Positions 53,975-63,267 of a stretch of DNA of 64,000 nt are shown in pieces. Origin of the DNA: Sphingosinicellaceae bacterium (GTDB taxonomy: Bacteria > Pseudomonadota > Alphaproteobacteria > Sphingomonadales > Sphingomonadaceae); assembly GCA_019285715.1 (NCBI GenBank), contig CP079108.1:1875001-1939000 (forward strand), read 5' to 3'. Position 1 is the stretch's first letter, and every line of letters starts with the position of its first letter. The notes beneath the pieces were generated by a model, which saw only the letters and a list, made by a program, of their open reading frames with translations, had not been told where the DNA came from and did no database searches. The translations under genes were made by a program, and so were the position numbers.

Positions 53975-55431
53975 GGCATGAACCGCTCGAGGCCGCGCCG
54001 CAGGCCCAGCGAAGGCCCTGACTTCATGTTCGGTATCGTGGTCAGCGGGGCTTCCCCGGTCAGCCGGGCGATGGCCCGCGCGCCGTTGATCCAGCCGCTC
54101 ATCAATTCGAGCGCGAGGGCCAGCACCAGGCCGAGGCCGAGGCCGCCCTGCGCGCCGATCAGCAGCAGCTTGAGCGGCTGCGGACTGATCGGCTCGGTCG
54201 GCATCGTCGGCGGATCGACGACCTTGAACCGCTCGCCCTTGTCCTCGATCTGCAGGTTGGCGGCGACCTGCGCTTCCAGCTGCTTCTCGCGGGTCGCCGC
54301 GTATTGGGTCCGCAGCCCTTCGACATCGCTGTCGAGATTGTGCATCTCATAAGCCGCCTGCGGGGACAGGGAGAGCTGGCGCTCACCGGTGGCAATGGCC
54401 GCGAGCAATTGCGCGCGCCGCTGGCTGAGCACCGCGATCCGGTTGCGGCCACCGTTGATCTCGGCGGCCAGACTGCCAGCGAAATTGTGGGCCGGCGGCT
54501 CGTCGCGTTCTGCCTGCCGCGCCAGTTCTAGGGCTTCGCGCGCTGCGATCACGTCGGGGTGCGAATCCGACAGGGTGGCACGGAGCCGCGCGAGGGCCTG
54601 CTCGGCGCGCCGCACTTCGGCATGGCCCGGCGCTTCGATGGCCTGCATTTCCTGCGATCGACCTGCCAGCAGTACGTTTTGCTGGTTGATCGCCTGAATC
54701 TCGCTGTCGATGCGCGACACCTCGGAGCGCAGCGCCGATCCCGCCTGCATGGCGAGCGTCGCCTGTTCCGGCAACGCGCCGGCATAACGGGATTGAATGT
54801 CGCGCCGCCGGTTCTCGAGCTCGACGAGCCGGTCGCGCAGTTCGTCGGCACGGGTCTTCAGGAAGCTGACGGCACCCGAGGCCTGGGCGGTGCGGAGCAT
54901 CTTGTCGGCATGGATGAACATGCCGGTCAGCGTGCTGGCGACCCGATAGGCGCGCTGCGGCTCGCCGTAGCGGAACGACAGGCTGAAGGCGATCGTCGGG
55001 TCGCCGCCCTTGGCGGTGCCGCTCGCGTTGCCGGCACTGGCGCTGACGAGATCGACGCTGATTGCATCGTGCATGCCAGACAGGATCTGGTCGATCGGCT
55101 GCTTGGCGCGTTCTTCCGGGTACAGGCCCTCCTTCGCCACCAGGCGGAGCAGGTTGTCGCGGCTGAGAATTTGCTGCCGGATCTTGGCGATGCGCTCGTC
55201 GGCCAGGCTATTGAACGGCGATGCGACGAGCGTGGCCGGGATTTCGGGCGACTCGATGAGCAACGTCGACGAGGCCCGGTAGACCTTGGGCATAACCGTG
55301 CCGGCGATGACCGCGGCAATGGTGCCGAGCACCGCGGGGACGGCGATCAGGGTGCGTCTGCGCCAGGCGATGCCGAGCACCTCGTTGATGCCGATGCCCC
55401 CAGCGGGCTCATGAACGTCAGGACGGTTCAT
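53947..55431 (-). CDS. Polysaccharide chain-length protein, Wzz/GumC family
   Basis: 494 aa from ATG 55431 (an upstream open frame adds 72 unrelated residues). Wzz N-terminal domain with span LIAVPAVLGTIAAVIAGTVM, a long periplasmic coiled coil (ENRRRDIQSRYAGALPEQAT, AEQALARLRATLSDSHPDVI), the PTMPTEPISPQPLKLLLIGA motif and a second span. The kinase is separate here. Forms the inner-membrane part of a Wza-Wzc export system. Confidence 0.92.
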   Translation of the reverse strand: MNRPDVHEPAGGIGINEVLGIAWRRRTLIAVPAVLGTIAAVIAGTVMPKVYRASSTLLIESPEIPATLVASPFNSLADERIAKIRQQILSRDNLLRLVAKEGLYPEERAKQPIDQILSGMHDAISVDLVSASAGNASGTAKGGDPTIAFSLSFRYGEPQRAYRVASTLTGMFIHADKMLRTAQASGAVSFLKTRADELRDRLVELENRRRDIQSRYAGALPEQATLAMQAGSALRSEVSRIDSEIQAINQQNVLLAGRSQEMQAIEAPGHAEVRRAEQALARLRATLSDSHPDVIAAREALELARQAERDEPPAHNFAGSLAAEINGGRNRIAVLSQRRAQLLAAIATGERQLSLSPQAAYEMHNLDSDVEGLRTQYAATREKQLEAQVAANLQIEDKGERFKVVDPPTMPTEPISPQPLKLLLIGAQGGLGLGLVLALALELMSGWINGARAIARLTGEAPLTTIPNMKSGPSLGLRRGLERFMPWRLRRAAG

Positions 55432-56567
55432 CGCCGCCACTGCAGGCTCATGCCGGCATAGCCGCTGCTCAAGGCACTGCCGACGCCGAGGTCGCGCTGG
55501 CGGTATTCGAGCCTGCTGCCGAGGGTCAGCGCCTTGGTAAAGCGCCAGTCTAGCGTACAGCGCGCCGTCGCCGCGCTCAGCGTCGGTGCCGCTCCAACGC
55601 CGCTTCGTGAGGCGCGCTGATAGTCGGCCGCCAGCCCGAGATCCCAATATTCCCCGATGGCGCGATGGACGTTACCCCCGACGGCAAGGCGCTTCTGCAA
55701 CGTGCCGATGGCGCTGGCTTGCGAGGCCAGCGAGGCATCGAGGCAGGCGCGATTGCGCTCGCCGCGCACGCAGAGCTCGCCGCGACCGCTGAAGTTGATC
55801 GCAGCGCTGCCGGCCAGGCGGTCGCGGACGCGTTCAAAGCCGGCTTCGGTGGTAAGATGGACGGCCGGTCCGAATTGCCGGTCCAGCGTCGCCAGTACCG
55901 ACTGCGTTTCGAACTGGCCGGTGTTGCTGACGTCGCTGCGGTTGCCGAGCACGGCGATGCCGAGGCTGGTGCGTCCCGACAGCCGACGGGCGACCCGCAG
56001 TTCCGCCGTGTAGACCTTGCTTGTGCCGAGCGCGCGACTGTCGGAAAAGCGGGCGGAGGTGAAATCCAGTCGCGGCGTGATCGTTGTCCGCGCGCTCGGT
56101 GTCCAGGTCAGCGAGGTCGCCGCATCCCAGGCATTGCGGGTGCTGCGCGGGTCGACGGTGGTATCGACCGCCTCGGTCAGGATATCGGCCGAGATGTCGC
56201 GATTGAAGCTGAGCGATGCTCTTCCGGTCAGCCGTTCGTCGTGCCGCACGATGCCCTCGGCGCGGGCCTGGCCGAGCAGGAAGCTGCCGTAGCGGCGGCT
56301 GTAATTACGCGAGGTCAGGATGCCGTTGAGCGCCAGTGTCGAACCCGTGTCACCGGTCCAGGTGGCGCCCGGCTTGATCGACACGTCGCCAACCAGCGCC
56401 GACCGGTCGCTGCCACCAAGTAGCAACGGGTTGTTCGCGGCGGTCACGTCGCCTTCGGCGGCAAGGTCGTACTTCACCGACGCCCCCGCCCGGTTGGAGG
56501 GCAACGCCAGGAGCATCGAACCCAGGGACAGCAGGGCACAGACGCGCCAGTCATGCTGGGAGCTCAT
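55428..56567 (-). CDS. Outer-membrane beta-barrel protein of the polysaccharide locus
   Basis: 379 aa. Signal peptide SLGSMLLALPSNRAGA. The rest alternates polar and apolar residues in strand-length pieces (GKVYTAELRVARR-like, TSLGIAVLGNRSD, VLATLDRQFGPAVHLTTEAG) and ends with an aromatic (SLQWRR). Similar barrels accompany sphingan- and PEP-CTERM-linked EPS loci. Role probably in export or surface anchoring; unproven. Start overlaps the Wza-like gene by four bases. Confidence 0.75.
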   Translation of the reverse strand: MSSQHDWRVCALLSLGSMLLALPSNRAGASVKYDLAAEGDVTAANNPLLLGGSDRSALVGDVSIKPGATWTGDTGSTLALNGILTSRNYSRRYGSFLLGQARAEGIVRHDERLTGRASLSFNRDISADILTEAVDTTVDPRSTRNAWDAATSLTWTPSARTTITPRLDFTSARFSDSRALGTSKVYTAELRVARRLSGRTSLGIAVLGNRSDVSNTGQFETQSVLATLDRQFGPAVHLTTEAGFERVRDRLAGSAAINFSGRGELCVRGERNRACLDASLASQASAIGTLQKRLAVGGNVHRAIGEYWDLGLAADYQRASRSGVGAAPTLSAATARCTLDWRFTKALTLGSRLEYRQRDLGVGSALSSGYAGMSLQWRR

Positions 56568-57214
56568 GGAATGACAAGGACATCGCCGCTCCCGAGCACG
56601 GGCAAGGACTTGGCCTGCGGGCCGCTGCCGAGGCCGCGGCTGCCCTTGAGCACGTCGGCAAGCCGGACGCGTTCGACGGACTGGCCCTGGTCGGTCTGGC
56701 GCAGGATCACCGCGTTATCGACATCGGCGAACTCGACCGTGCCGCCGGCAAGGCTGAGCGCCTGGATTACGTTGATGGCGCGCCCGACCGAATAGCCGCC
56801 GGGCGTCCGCACCTTGCCGACCACGTAAAAGCGCGAGCCGGCGGTGTCCTTCACGGCCACCGTCACGTTGGGGACGCCGGTGCGGTAGTTGCCCTTGATA
56901 CGGTCGGTGATGGCGCCGGCGACTTCAGGCGCGGTGCGGCCCTCGGCGGCTATGGTCCCCGCGAGCGGAAAGGCGAAAGTGCCGTCGGGCAGGACTCGGA
57001 CCGCTCGCTGCATGCGCTCCTCGCCCCAGACGAAGACCTCGAGCTCGTCGCCGGCGTTGATCCGGTACTCGAGCGCGACGGCTTTCGCGGCTGTGGCACC
57101 ACCGAGCGGCGGCGTGACGGCTTTCGCCGCCGCGGCGCCACTGAGCGGCCAGCCGAACGCCACGCAAACCGCCAGGGTGGCGGCCAGTGTGCGCGAAACA
57201 GCCCGGTTCGCCAC
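56564..57214 (-). CDS. Polysaccharide export outer-membrane protein, Wza/GumB family
   Basis: 216 aa from GTG 57214, chosen for GGGAGG five bases upstream; ATGs at 57226 and 57250 are alternatives. Signal peptide RTLAATLAVCVAFGWPLSGA. Polysaccharide export (PES) domain: EYRINAGDELEVFVWGEERM, VLPDGTFAFPLAGTIAAEGR; then SLBB domain FYVVGKVRTPGGYSVGRAIN. Lacks a lipobox Cys. Forms the outer-membrane pore for the polymer. Confidence 0.88.
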   Translation of the reverse strand: MANRAVSRTLAATLAVCVAFGWPLSGAAAAKAVTPPLGGATAAKAVALEYRINAGDELEVFVWGEERMQRAVRVLPDGTFAFPLAGTIAAEGRTAPEVAGAITDRIKGNYRTGVPNVTVAVKDTAGSRFYVVGKVRTPGGYSVGRAINVIQALSLAGGTVEFADVDNAVILRQTDQGQSVERVRLADVLKGSRGLGSGPQAKSLPVLGSGDVLVIP

Positions 57215-57543
57215 CGGACCTCCCATCGTGCTGACCGACCAAACCGTCATCGCGCTCCCCAGTTGCCCAACCCCGCTGTTATGACCCCGTGGCCTCGAGA
57301 ATGGGATCGGGCCTAACCTGTGCTGAATTCTAGGAGCGGCATTACAGGGCGCGTGTGGGTTGCCTAGCTCGACTGGGCACGGCGGCAAAAGTTGTTGTCG
57401 CGTTGCTTGGGAGAACTAGGAGCATAGTTTGCGCCCGCCCATTCGCCGCTGGTTTTGGTACTCTTGCTCTGATGTAGCAGCGGCGTCGATCGACGCCGCT
57501 GGGGGGTGCGTCGATCAGTAATCGCTTAATGGGGAGGCAGCCT
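57215..57543. promoter_or_regulatory. Divergent control region with a 22-base perfect palindrome
   Basis: Between the Wza-like and WecG-like genes. A perfect palindrome at 57479-57500 (half AGCGGCGTCGA) lies 44 bases before the WecG start; it could be an operator or a leader hairpin. GGGGAGG at 57531-57537 is the WecG ribosome site. No clear sigma-54 or EcfG box. Confidence 0.5.
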
Positions 57544-58371
57544 ATGGCCACGATGATCGACGCCACGCCGTCCGCGCTCCCGCCGATCGCGACAGCGTTA
57601 TGGCCGGTCCAGACGGACATCCCGTCCCGGCGGCCACCCGAAACGGCGCGGTTTCTCGGGTTCAGCTTCCACAACGCCGATGCCGGGGCCGTGGTTGAAA
57701 CACTGGCGTCCCGACCGATCGACGCGCCATTCGCGTATATTGTGACGCCAAACGTCGATCACGTCGTCCGGCTGGAGCGCATCCGGTCCGATCTGTGGCC
57801 AGCGTATCGACGGGCCTGGATCACGCTGTGCGACAGCCGCATCCTTGGCCGACTGGCAGCGTCGGCGGGGGTTACGCTGCCGATCATTCCCGGCAGTGAC
57901 CTGACCGCTGCGGTGCTTGAGCATGTCGTGCGTCCTGACGACCGTATCGCCGTCGTCGGTGGCAGCGCTGCGATGATCGACGGCATCCGCGACCGCTACG
58001 GCCTCACCAACCTCGTCCATTACAACCCGCCGATGGGGTTTATCCACAGTGCCCTCGAGCGCGCCCATGCCATCGGCTTCCTGATCGACGCCAAGGCACG
58101 CTTCAGCTTTCTCGCCGTCGGCTCGCCCCAGCAGGAAATCCTCGCCTACCAGGTCGCCCGCAGCGGCGTCGCCACCGGCATCGGGCTGTGCGTCGGTGCC
58201 AGCCTGCAGTTCCTCACCAACGAGAAGAGCCGCGCGCCGCAGGTCGTGCAGTCGCTGGCCCTCGAGTGGCTGTACCGACTGGTGGTCGAGCCTCGTCGGA
58301 TGTGGCGGCGCTATCTCGTCGACGGCCCGCACATCTTCGCCATCTTCCAGCAGTGGCGGCGTTCAACCTAG
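57544..58371 (+). CDS. WecG/TagA/CpsF-family glycosyltransferase
   Basis: 275 aa from ATG 57544 (GGGGAGG six bases upstream; ATG 57529 is less likely). GT26: FLGFSFHNADAGAVVETLAS, VTPNVDHVVRLER, GSDLTAAVLEH, and VGSPQQEILAYQ. Adds a sugar to a lipid-linked acceptor in polysaccharide assembly. Divergent from the Wza-like gene. Confidence 0.9.
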   Translation: MATMIDATPSALPPIATALWPVQTDIPSRRPPETARFLGFSFHNADAGAVVETLASRPIDAPFAYIVTPNVDHVVRLERIRSDLWPAYRRAWITLCDSRILGRLAASAGVTLPIIPGSDLTAAVLEHVVRPDDRIAVVGGSAAMIDGIRDRYGLTNLVHYNPPMGFIHSALERAHAIGFLIDAKARFSFLAVGSPQQEILAYQVARSGVATGIGLCVGASLQFLTNEKSRAPQVVQSLALEWLYRLVVEPRRMWRRYLVDGPHIFAIFQQWRRST

Positions 58372-60156
58372 CTAGCGTTCGGCTACTGCCGCGTGGGGCC
58401 CGTCGGCGGGATTGGCCGCGATCCAGTCGATCAGCGCTTGGTAGCGCGGCGATGTCTTCTGGTCGACACCCTCGAGTGCCGACCAATTCCCCCATTTGCC
58501 CGGTGTGCCGATGATGCCGAAGTTCATGTACAGCGAGCCGCCGGCAGCCTTGAAGGCGGTGTAGTTCGCGGTCTCCAGCTCATGGAATTCGGGTCGTCGC
58601 TGCAGGTTCGCCAGGAAGGTCGTATAGGCCTGATTCTGGTGTTGGCTGGGCGGCGTGTATTCGCCGAAGCCGCTCTCATAGGTGACAAGGCGCAGGCCGT
58701 TTTCGGCGGCCTTGCGGGCGTGATAAACATAGTAAGGCGCGTTGAACGTCGCGATCCGGTTGCGCAGAGCGGCTATGGCCCGGCCGTAGCCACCGTCGCT
58801 GTCCCGCCACCAGCTCATAACCGTGCCAGCCACCGCCGGCGTGTTCATCGTGCCGTCGTAGTAGCCGGTGATGGCGTACTCGTCGAAATAGTCGCTGGCG
58901 CGGACGTGGTTACCGGCGCTGTCGACCCAGTGCTCGGTGTTCAGACCCAGATCCTCCAGCCCCTGCCAGCCGAACTGCGTATTGTAGACGACCAGCACCC
59001 GCCCGGGATCGCCGCGGGGATTGTTGCCGTCATGGCGTACCGCCTCGCCGAAGACGGTATTCCAGATCGCGCCGACCTCGGCGGTTCGCTTGCCGTACCA
59101 CTCCATCCATTTGACGTCGGCACCCAGTGTTTCGTGCGCCCGGCGTTCCGAGTAGCGCGCCTGGGGAAACGAGAAGTTCCAGACTTCGTTCGACAGCTCG
59201 ACATGGATGCGGCGGCGGCCGTCGAGGTGATCGCGGACATAGGTCGCGAAGCCGCGAACATAGTCGTCACTGGCATTGATTGGCATGTTGAACCAGGGTT
59301 CGGCACCGGTGCGGTTGGCCAGTTCTACCAGCGCCTCGACCGGCACGCCGCGGCTGCCATCGGCCCAGCGCATAGTCTCGGGCCGGCTGCGATCCGCCCA
59401 GTCGAGCTGCGGTGCCCGGCGCTGGCCGATTTCAGAGGTGATCGGCGCCCCCGCCTTGTCGAAGATGGTGTTGGTGTTCATCCAATCCATGAAGCGCAGT
59501 GTGTGAAACGGCCTGATCTTCTCGACGAAGGCCGGGTTGAAGGTCTCGCCGGCCTCATAGCGCGGCAACAGGTCCTCGCGGATCAGGTGCACGTCGCGCA
59601 ACGGGTCGGCGGGGTCGATCGTGGTGATGTCGATCGACAGCGTGCCGTCCTGCGCGGACTGGACCAGCAGCCGCCCGGGTCGATTCTCGACGACCTGCGC
59701 GCCGCCGGTGGTGGCGACGGACAGCGTGCCGCGACCGGAATATAGCACCACGTAACGGGCAGCCGGCGGCGCGGCGGGATTGTTGTGCAAAACGTTCAGG
59801 TGGACGCGCCGGTAGTTGGCCCCGGGCGGCAGCGCCGTCACCCAGCCCCGGGCATCACGCGGGACGGGTTCGCCGGTATCATAGGTCGCATCGGATTGTG
59901 GCAGCCACTGGCCGGACGCCTTTACCAGGTCGATGACCGGCAGCGCCGGGCTCCAGTAAGCCAGTCCGTCGAGATTGGTGCCGATCGCGAGATGACCGGC
60001 GGCGACAGGCTGGACCACCACGATGTCGGCAGCGCGCGACGCGGAACGGTCGCTGCACGCGGTCATCGACAGTAGAAGACTTATTGCAACACTGGCATGG
60101 GCGGCGACGATGCCAAGTCGTGAACTTTCGCCATCCTCATTAATGCCCACTGTCAA
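58372..60156 (-). CDS. Glycoside-hydrolase-like lipoprotein
   Basis: 594 aa from a TTG at 60156; a GTG two codons later has better spacing to GGAAGG. Lipoprotein-like N-terminus SVAISLLLSMTACSD (Met at -3 is unusual). Residues about 210-560 look like a TIM-barrel clan A hydrolase: acid/base Glu in HVELSNEVWNFSFPQ, possible nucleophile Glu in VTYESGFGEY. A beta-rich domain (RYVVLYSGRGTLSVATTG) precedes it. It may trim or cleave the polymer. Family number uncertain. Confidence 0.65.
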   Translation of the reverse strand: MTVGINEDGESSRLGIVAAHASVAISLLLSMTACSDRSASRAADIVVVQPVAAGHLAIGTNLDGLAYWSPALPVIDLVKASGQWLPQSDATYDTGEPVPRDARGWVTALPPGANYRRVHLNVLHNNPAAPPAARYVVLYSGRGTLSVATTGGAQVVENRPGRLLVQSAQDGTLSIDITTIDPADPLRDVHLIREDLLPRYEAGETFNPAFVEKIRPFHTLRFMDWMNTNTIFDKAGAPITSEIGQRRAPQLDWADRSRPETMRWADGSRGVPVEALVELANRTGAEPWFNMPINASDDYVRGFATYVRDHLDGRRRIHVELSNEVWNFSFPQARYSERRAHETLGADVKWMEWYGKRTAEVGAIWNTVFGEAVRHDGNNPRGDPGRVLVVYNTQFGWQGLEDLGLNTEHWVDSAGNHVRASDYFDEYAITGYYDGTMNTPAVAGTVMSWWRDSDGGYGRAIAALRNRIATFNAPYYVYHARKAAENGLRLVTYESGFGEYTPPSQHQNQAYTTFLANLQRRPEFHELETANYTAFKAAGGSLYMNFGIIGTPGKWGNWSALEGVDQKTSPRYQALIDWIAANPADGPHAAVAER

Positions 60157-60330
60157 TTACCTTCCGAATACACTCGCGAAATATACCAAGATAATTCTCG
60201 ATGATTACCATGTACTGGAGTAATTAGAAGTCCACACCATATCATGAACTAGGATACCTGGAACACGTTGCTGTCCATGGGGGATTATCGTGACATTCCG
60301 AGATTCGGCGCTGCCAGAAGGTTTCACCGC

Positions 60331-61695
60331 ATGACGCGGCCGCGCGTCCTGCTGCTGGCCGAGGTGGCGAACCCCGAGTTCGTCAGCGTGCCGCTGATCG
60401 CGTGGAGTCTGTCCGAAGCGATCGGCCGGAATGTCGATGCCCACATGGTCACCCATGTCCGCAACCGCGACGCCATCCTTCGCCAGGGTTGGCGCGAGGG
60501 CGAGGATTTTACCATCCTCGACACCGAATGGGCGACGCGGCGAATCTGGGATCTGGCCCGGCTGCTGGGCGGCCGTGACAACAAGGGTTGGACGATCCAC
60601 CAGGCGCTCGCGCCGCTCGGCTGCTTCGCCTTCGAGGAGACGGCGTGGCGGCGCTTCAAGCCCGATCTCCTCGCCGGGCGCTTCGACATCGTCCACCGGA
60701 TTACGCCGATGAGCCCGACGACGCCCAGCCTGCTCGGGCGGCGGCTGAAGCGGCTGGGTATCCCGTTCGTCGTCGGTCCGCTCAACGGCGGCGTGCCGTG
60801 GCCCCCCGGCTTCCAGGACCGCATGCGCCGCGAGCGCGAGGCGCTGTCGTACCTGCGCAGTGCCTTCAAGTTGATCCCCGGCTACCGCGCCATGCGCCGC
60901 GACGCTGCCGCGCTGTTGTCGGGGTCGCTATTCACGCTATCCGAAATGCCGGCGAGCGCCGCGCCACGCAGTTTCTATTTTCCCGAAAACGGCATCGATC
61001 CCGCACGGTTCGACAAGTCCCGGACACGCGCGGCCACCCTCCCGTTACGGGGTGCATTCATCGGTCGATTGGTGCCCTACAAAGCCGCTGACGTGCTCAT
61101 CCGTGCTGCCGAACCGCTGCTGCGCTCGGGCAAGCTTCATCTCGACATCATCGGCGACGGGCCGGAGCGGGACTCTCTGGCGGCGCAAGTTGCGGGACTT
61201 GGCTTGGAAAGCCAGGTGACGCTGCACGGCAATATCGAGCACCGCTCCGTCCAGGATATCCTGTCCGAGTGCGATTTCCTCGCCTGTCCCAGCGTCCGCG
61301 AGTTCGGCGGCGGTGTCGTGCTCGAGGCGATGGCGCTTGGCGTCGTGCCGATCGTTGCGGACTACGGCGGCCAGACCGAGCTCCTCGATGACCAATGCGG
61401 CATTCGCATCCCGTTCACTGACGTCGCCAGCCTGGAGTGCGGTTTCCGCGAGGCCCTCGACGGATTGGCGCGCGATCCTGCCCGGCTCGATGCGATGGGC
61501 GTGCTGGCTCGGCAGCGTATCGCGGACCATTTCACTTGGGAGCGGAAGGCCGCGAAGATCCTCAAACTTTACGATTGGTGCCTTTATGGAGGCAATCGAC
61601 CGGTTCTCGATGCGCTGCCGGCGGTGCACTCGCGGGTCGCGGAGCCTCAGGCCTTGCGGCGGTCGGTGCTCGCCGATGGCATCGTGGCAGGCTGA
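60331..61695 (+). CDS. GT4-family glycosyltransferase
   Basis: 454 aa from ATG 60331; the open frame starts at a TTG at 60268 but homologous sequence begins at TRPRVLLLAEVANPEFVS. GT-B fold: VPYKAADVLIRAAEPLLRSG, LDIIGDGPERDSLAAQVAGL, and the Glu-x7-Glu EFGGGVVLEAMALGVVPIV. Retaining transferase that adds a sugar to the growing repeat unit. Six bases upstream of the polymerase gene. Confidence 0.9.
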   Translation: MTRPRVLLLAEVANPEFVSVPLIAWSLSEAIGRNVDAHMVTHVRNRDAILRQGWREGEDFTILDTEWATRRIWDLARLLGGRDNKGWTIHQALAPLGCFAFEETAWRRFKPDLLAGRFDIVHRITPMSPTTPSLLGRRLKRLGIPFVVGPLNGGVPWPPGFQDRMRREREALSYLRSAFKLIPGYRAMRRDAAALLSGSLFTLSEMPASAAPRSFYFPENGIDPARFDKSRTRAATLPLRGAFIGRLVPYKAADVLIRAAEPLLRSGKLHLDIIGDGPERDSLAAQVAGLGLESQVTLHGNIEHRSVQDILSECDFLACPSVREFGGGVVLEAMALGVVPIVADYGGQTELLDDQCGIRIPFTDVASLECGFREALDGLARDPARLDAMGVLARQRIADHFTWERKAAKILKLYDWCLYGGNRPVLDALPAVHSRVAEPQALRRSVLADGIVAG

Positions 61696-61701
61696 GCGGC
61701 G

Positions 61702-63267
61702 GTGACATCGCTGATCGCCATCCTGCTGCTCAGTTTCGCGACGTTGGCAGCGCTCCGGCTGGCCCTGCCGGCGACCCTGCGCCACCGTATTGGCGGGCGC
61801 GAATTCACGATGGCGGCGCTGCTGCCGACGGTGGCGATCTTCAGCCCGCAGTATTTCATCTTTGCCGGTGCCATGTTGGCGATCGTCGGGATGGCGCCAT
61901 CGCTCGGCGGCGCGCGACCGTACCGCACCGCCGATGCCATGGAGACGCGCTTGCGGCTGATGGTGTTTGCGCTGCCGCTGCTCCCGATGCTGCAGTACAC
62001 CGCGATGATATCGACCTTCACCATCGCGCAGTTGCAATCGACGGCACTGCTTTGCGCCGGCGGCATTGCGGCGCTGCTCAACAGCGACCTCCGGACGCCG
62101 AGGGCTCGCCTTGCCACCTGGGATGCCGGCTTCGCCATGCTGATGCTCGTCCAGCTGTTCATGGACGTGCGGGATAACGACGTGATGTACGCGCTGCGCA
62201 GCATCGTGCAGATCATCATCAACCTCGGACTGCCTTACTTCATCATCAGCCGCGCCGCGGCGATGGCCAAAGAGCCTTCGCAATTGCTGGTGGCGCTGCT
62301 GTTCGCGGCCTGCATCCTGTCCACGATCGCGGTGTTCGAAAGCTTCCGCCACTGGCTGCTGTACGAGGACATGATCCGCCGCGTCGGCGGCGATCCCGAG
62401 CGAATATCGGGCTACACCAAGCTTCGCGGCGGCATGCTGCGAGCCCGTGCCAGCTTCTCAGAATCGACCGGCCTCGGGCTGTTTCTCGGCGTCATGCTTT
62501 CTGTCCTGTTCGCGCTGCGGCGGCAGGTCGGATCGACGCGACTGGCCTGGCTGATGGCGACGATCTTGTTGGCCGGGCTGATGGTGACCTTTGCCCGCGT
62601 CGGCTACGTCGCGCTCGCCGCCGGCATCGTCCTGTCGATCCTCCACGAACGCCGCTACCGCCTGCTGGCCGTGGTCGCGGCGATCCTGCCGCCGTTCTAC
62701 CTGGGCCTGAGGGCGCTCGGTCAGGTCGTACCCGTCATCGGCGCATCGATCGGCAGCAGTGCCGATTCCGTCGGGTCGGTCAGCTACCGGTCGCAACTGA
62801 TGGACGCAGGCCGCGAGCTGATCGCCCAGAATCCGCTGTTCGGCCTCGGCATCCATGACCTCGTCGCCCGGCTGTCGTTTCTCAAGCAGGGGGAGGGCAT
62901 TGTCGATTTCGTCAACCAGCCGCTGACCATCCTGATGCGCGCCGGCCTGATTGGCGGCGCACTGTATTTCCTGATGACCTTCCGGCTCGCCTGGGACCTG
63001 TTTCGCCAGCCCGGCCGGGATCCGGCCCTGCGCGCCGGTGCCGCCGCCTGCTTCGCCGGTCTCGGCGCCCTGCTCGCCGGGCTGACGACAACGAGCTATG
63101 GCCGCAACGACATCACATTCTTCGCGCTGCTGGCGTTGGGAGCAGGGCTGATGGCGCGGCAGTCCAGCAGCGTCGCCGCTCAGCCGAACGCCGCCGTGAA
63201 CATCCGGGTGCCGGCGAGACCGGCAGCGACACCGGCGCCGGCGACCGCCAGCATGAGCAGTTCCTGA
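61702..63267 (+). CDS. O-antigen ligase/polymerase-like (Wzy) membrane protein
   Basis: 521 aa from a GTG at 61702. About ten or more spans with a large periplasmic loop around 350-400 (SVSYRSQLMDAGRELIAQNP, LFGLGIHDLVARLSFLKQGE), as in Wzy_C proteins. Probably polymerises the repeat units. The C-terminal 60 residues are Ala/Pro-rich and lie in the part that overlaps the convergent flippase gene by 88 bases. Confidence 0.85.
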   Translation: MTSLIAILLLSFATLAALRLALPATLRHRIGGREFTMAALLPTVAIFSPQYFIFAGAMLAIVGMAPSLGGARPYRTADAMETRLRLMVFALPLLPMLQYTAMISTFTIAQLQSTALLCAGGIAALLNSDLRTPRARLATWDAGFAMLMLVQLFMDVRDNDVMYALRSIVQIIINLGLPYFIISRAAAMAKEPSQLLVALLFAACILSTIAVFESFRHWLLYEDMIRRVGGDPERISGYTKLRGGMLRARASFSESTGLGLFLGVMLSVLFALRRQVGSTRLAWLMATILLAGLMVTFARVGYVALAAGIVLSILHERRYRLLAVVAAILPPFYLGLRALGQVVPVIGASIGSSADSVGSVSYRSQLMDAGRELIAQNPLFGLGIHDLVARLSFLKQGEGIVDFVNQPLTILMRAGLIGGALYFLMTFRLAWDLFRQPGRDPALRAGAAACFAGLGALLAGLTTTSYGRNDITFFALLALGAGLMARQSSSVAAQPNAAVNIRVPARPAATPAPATASMSSS

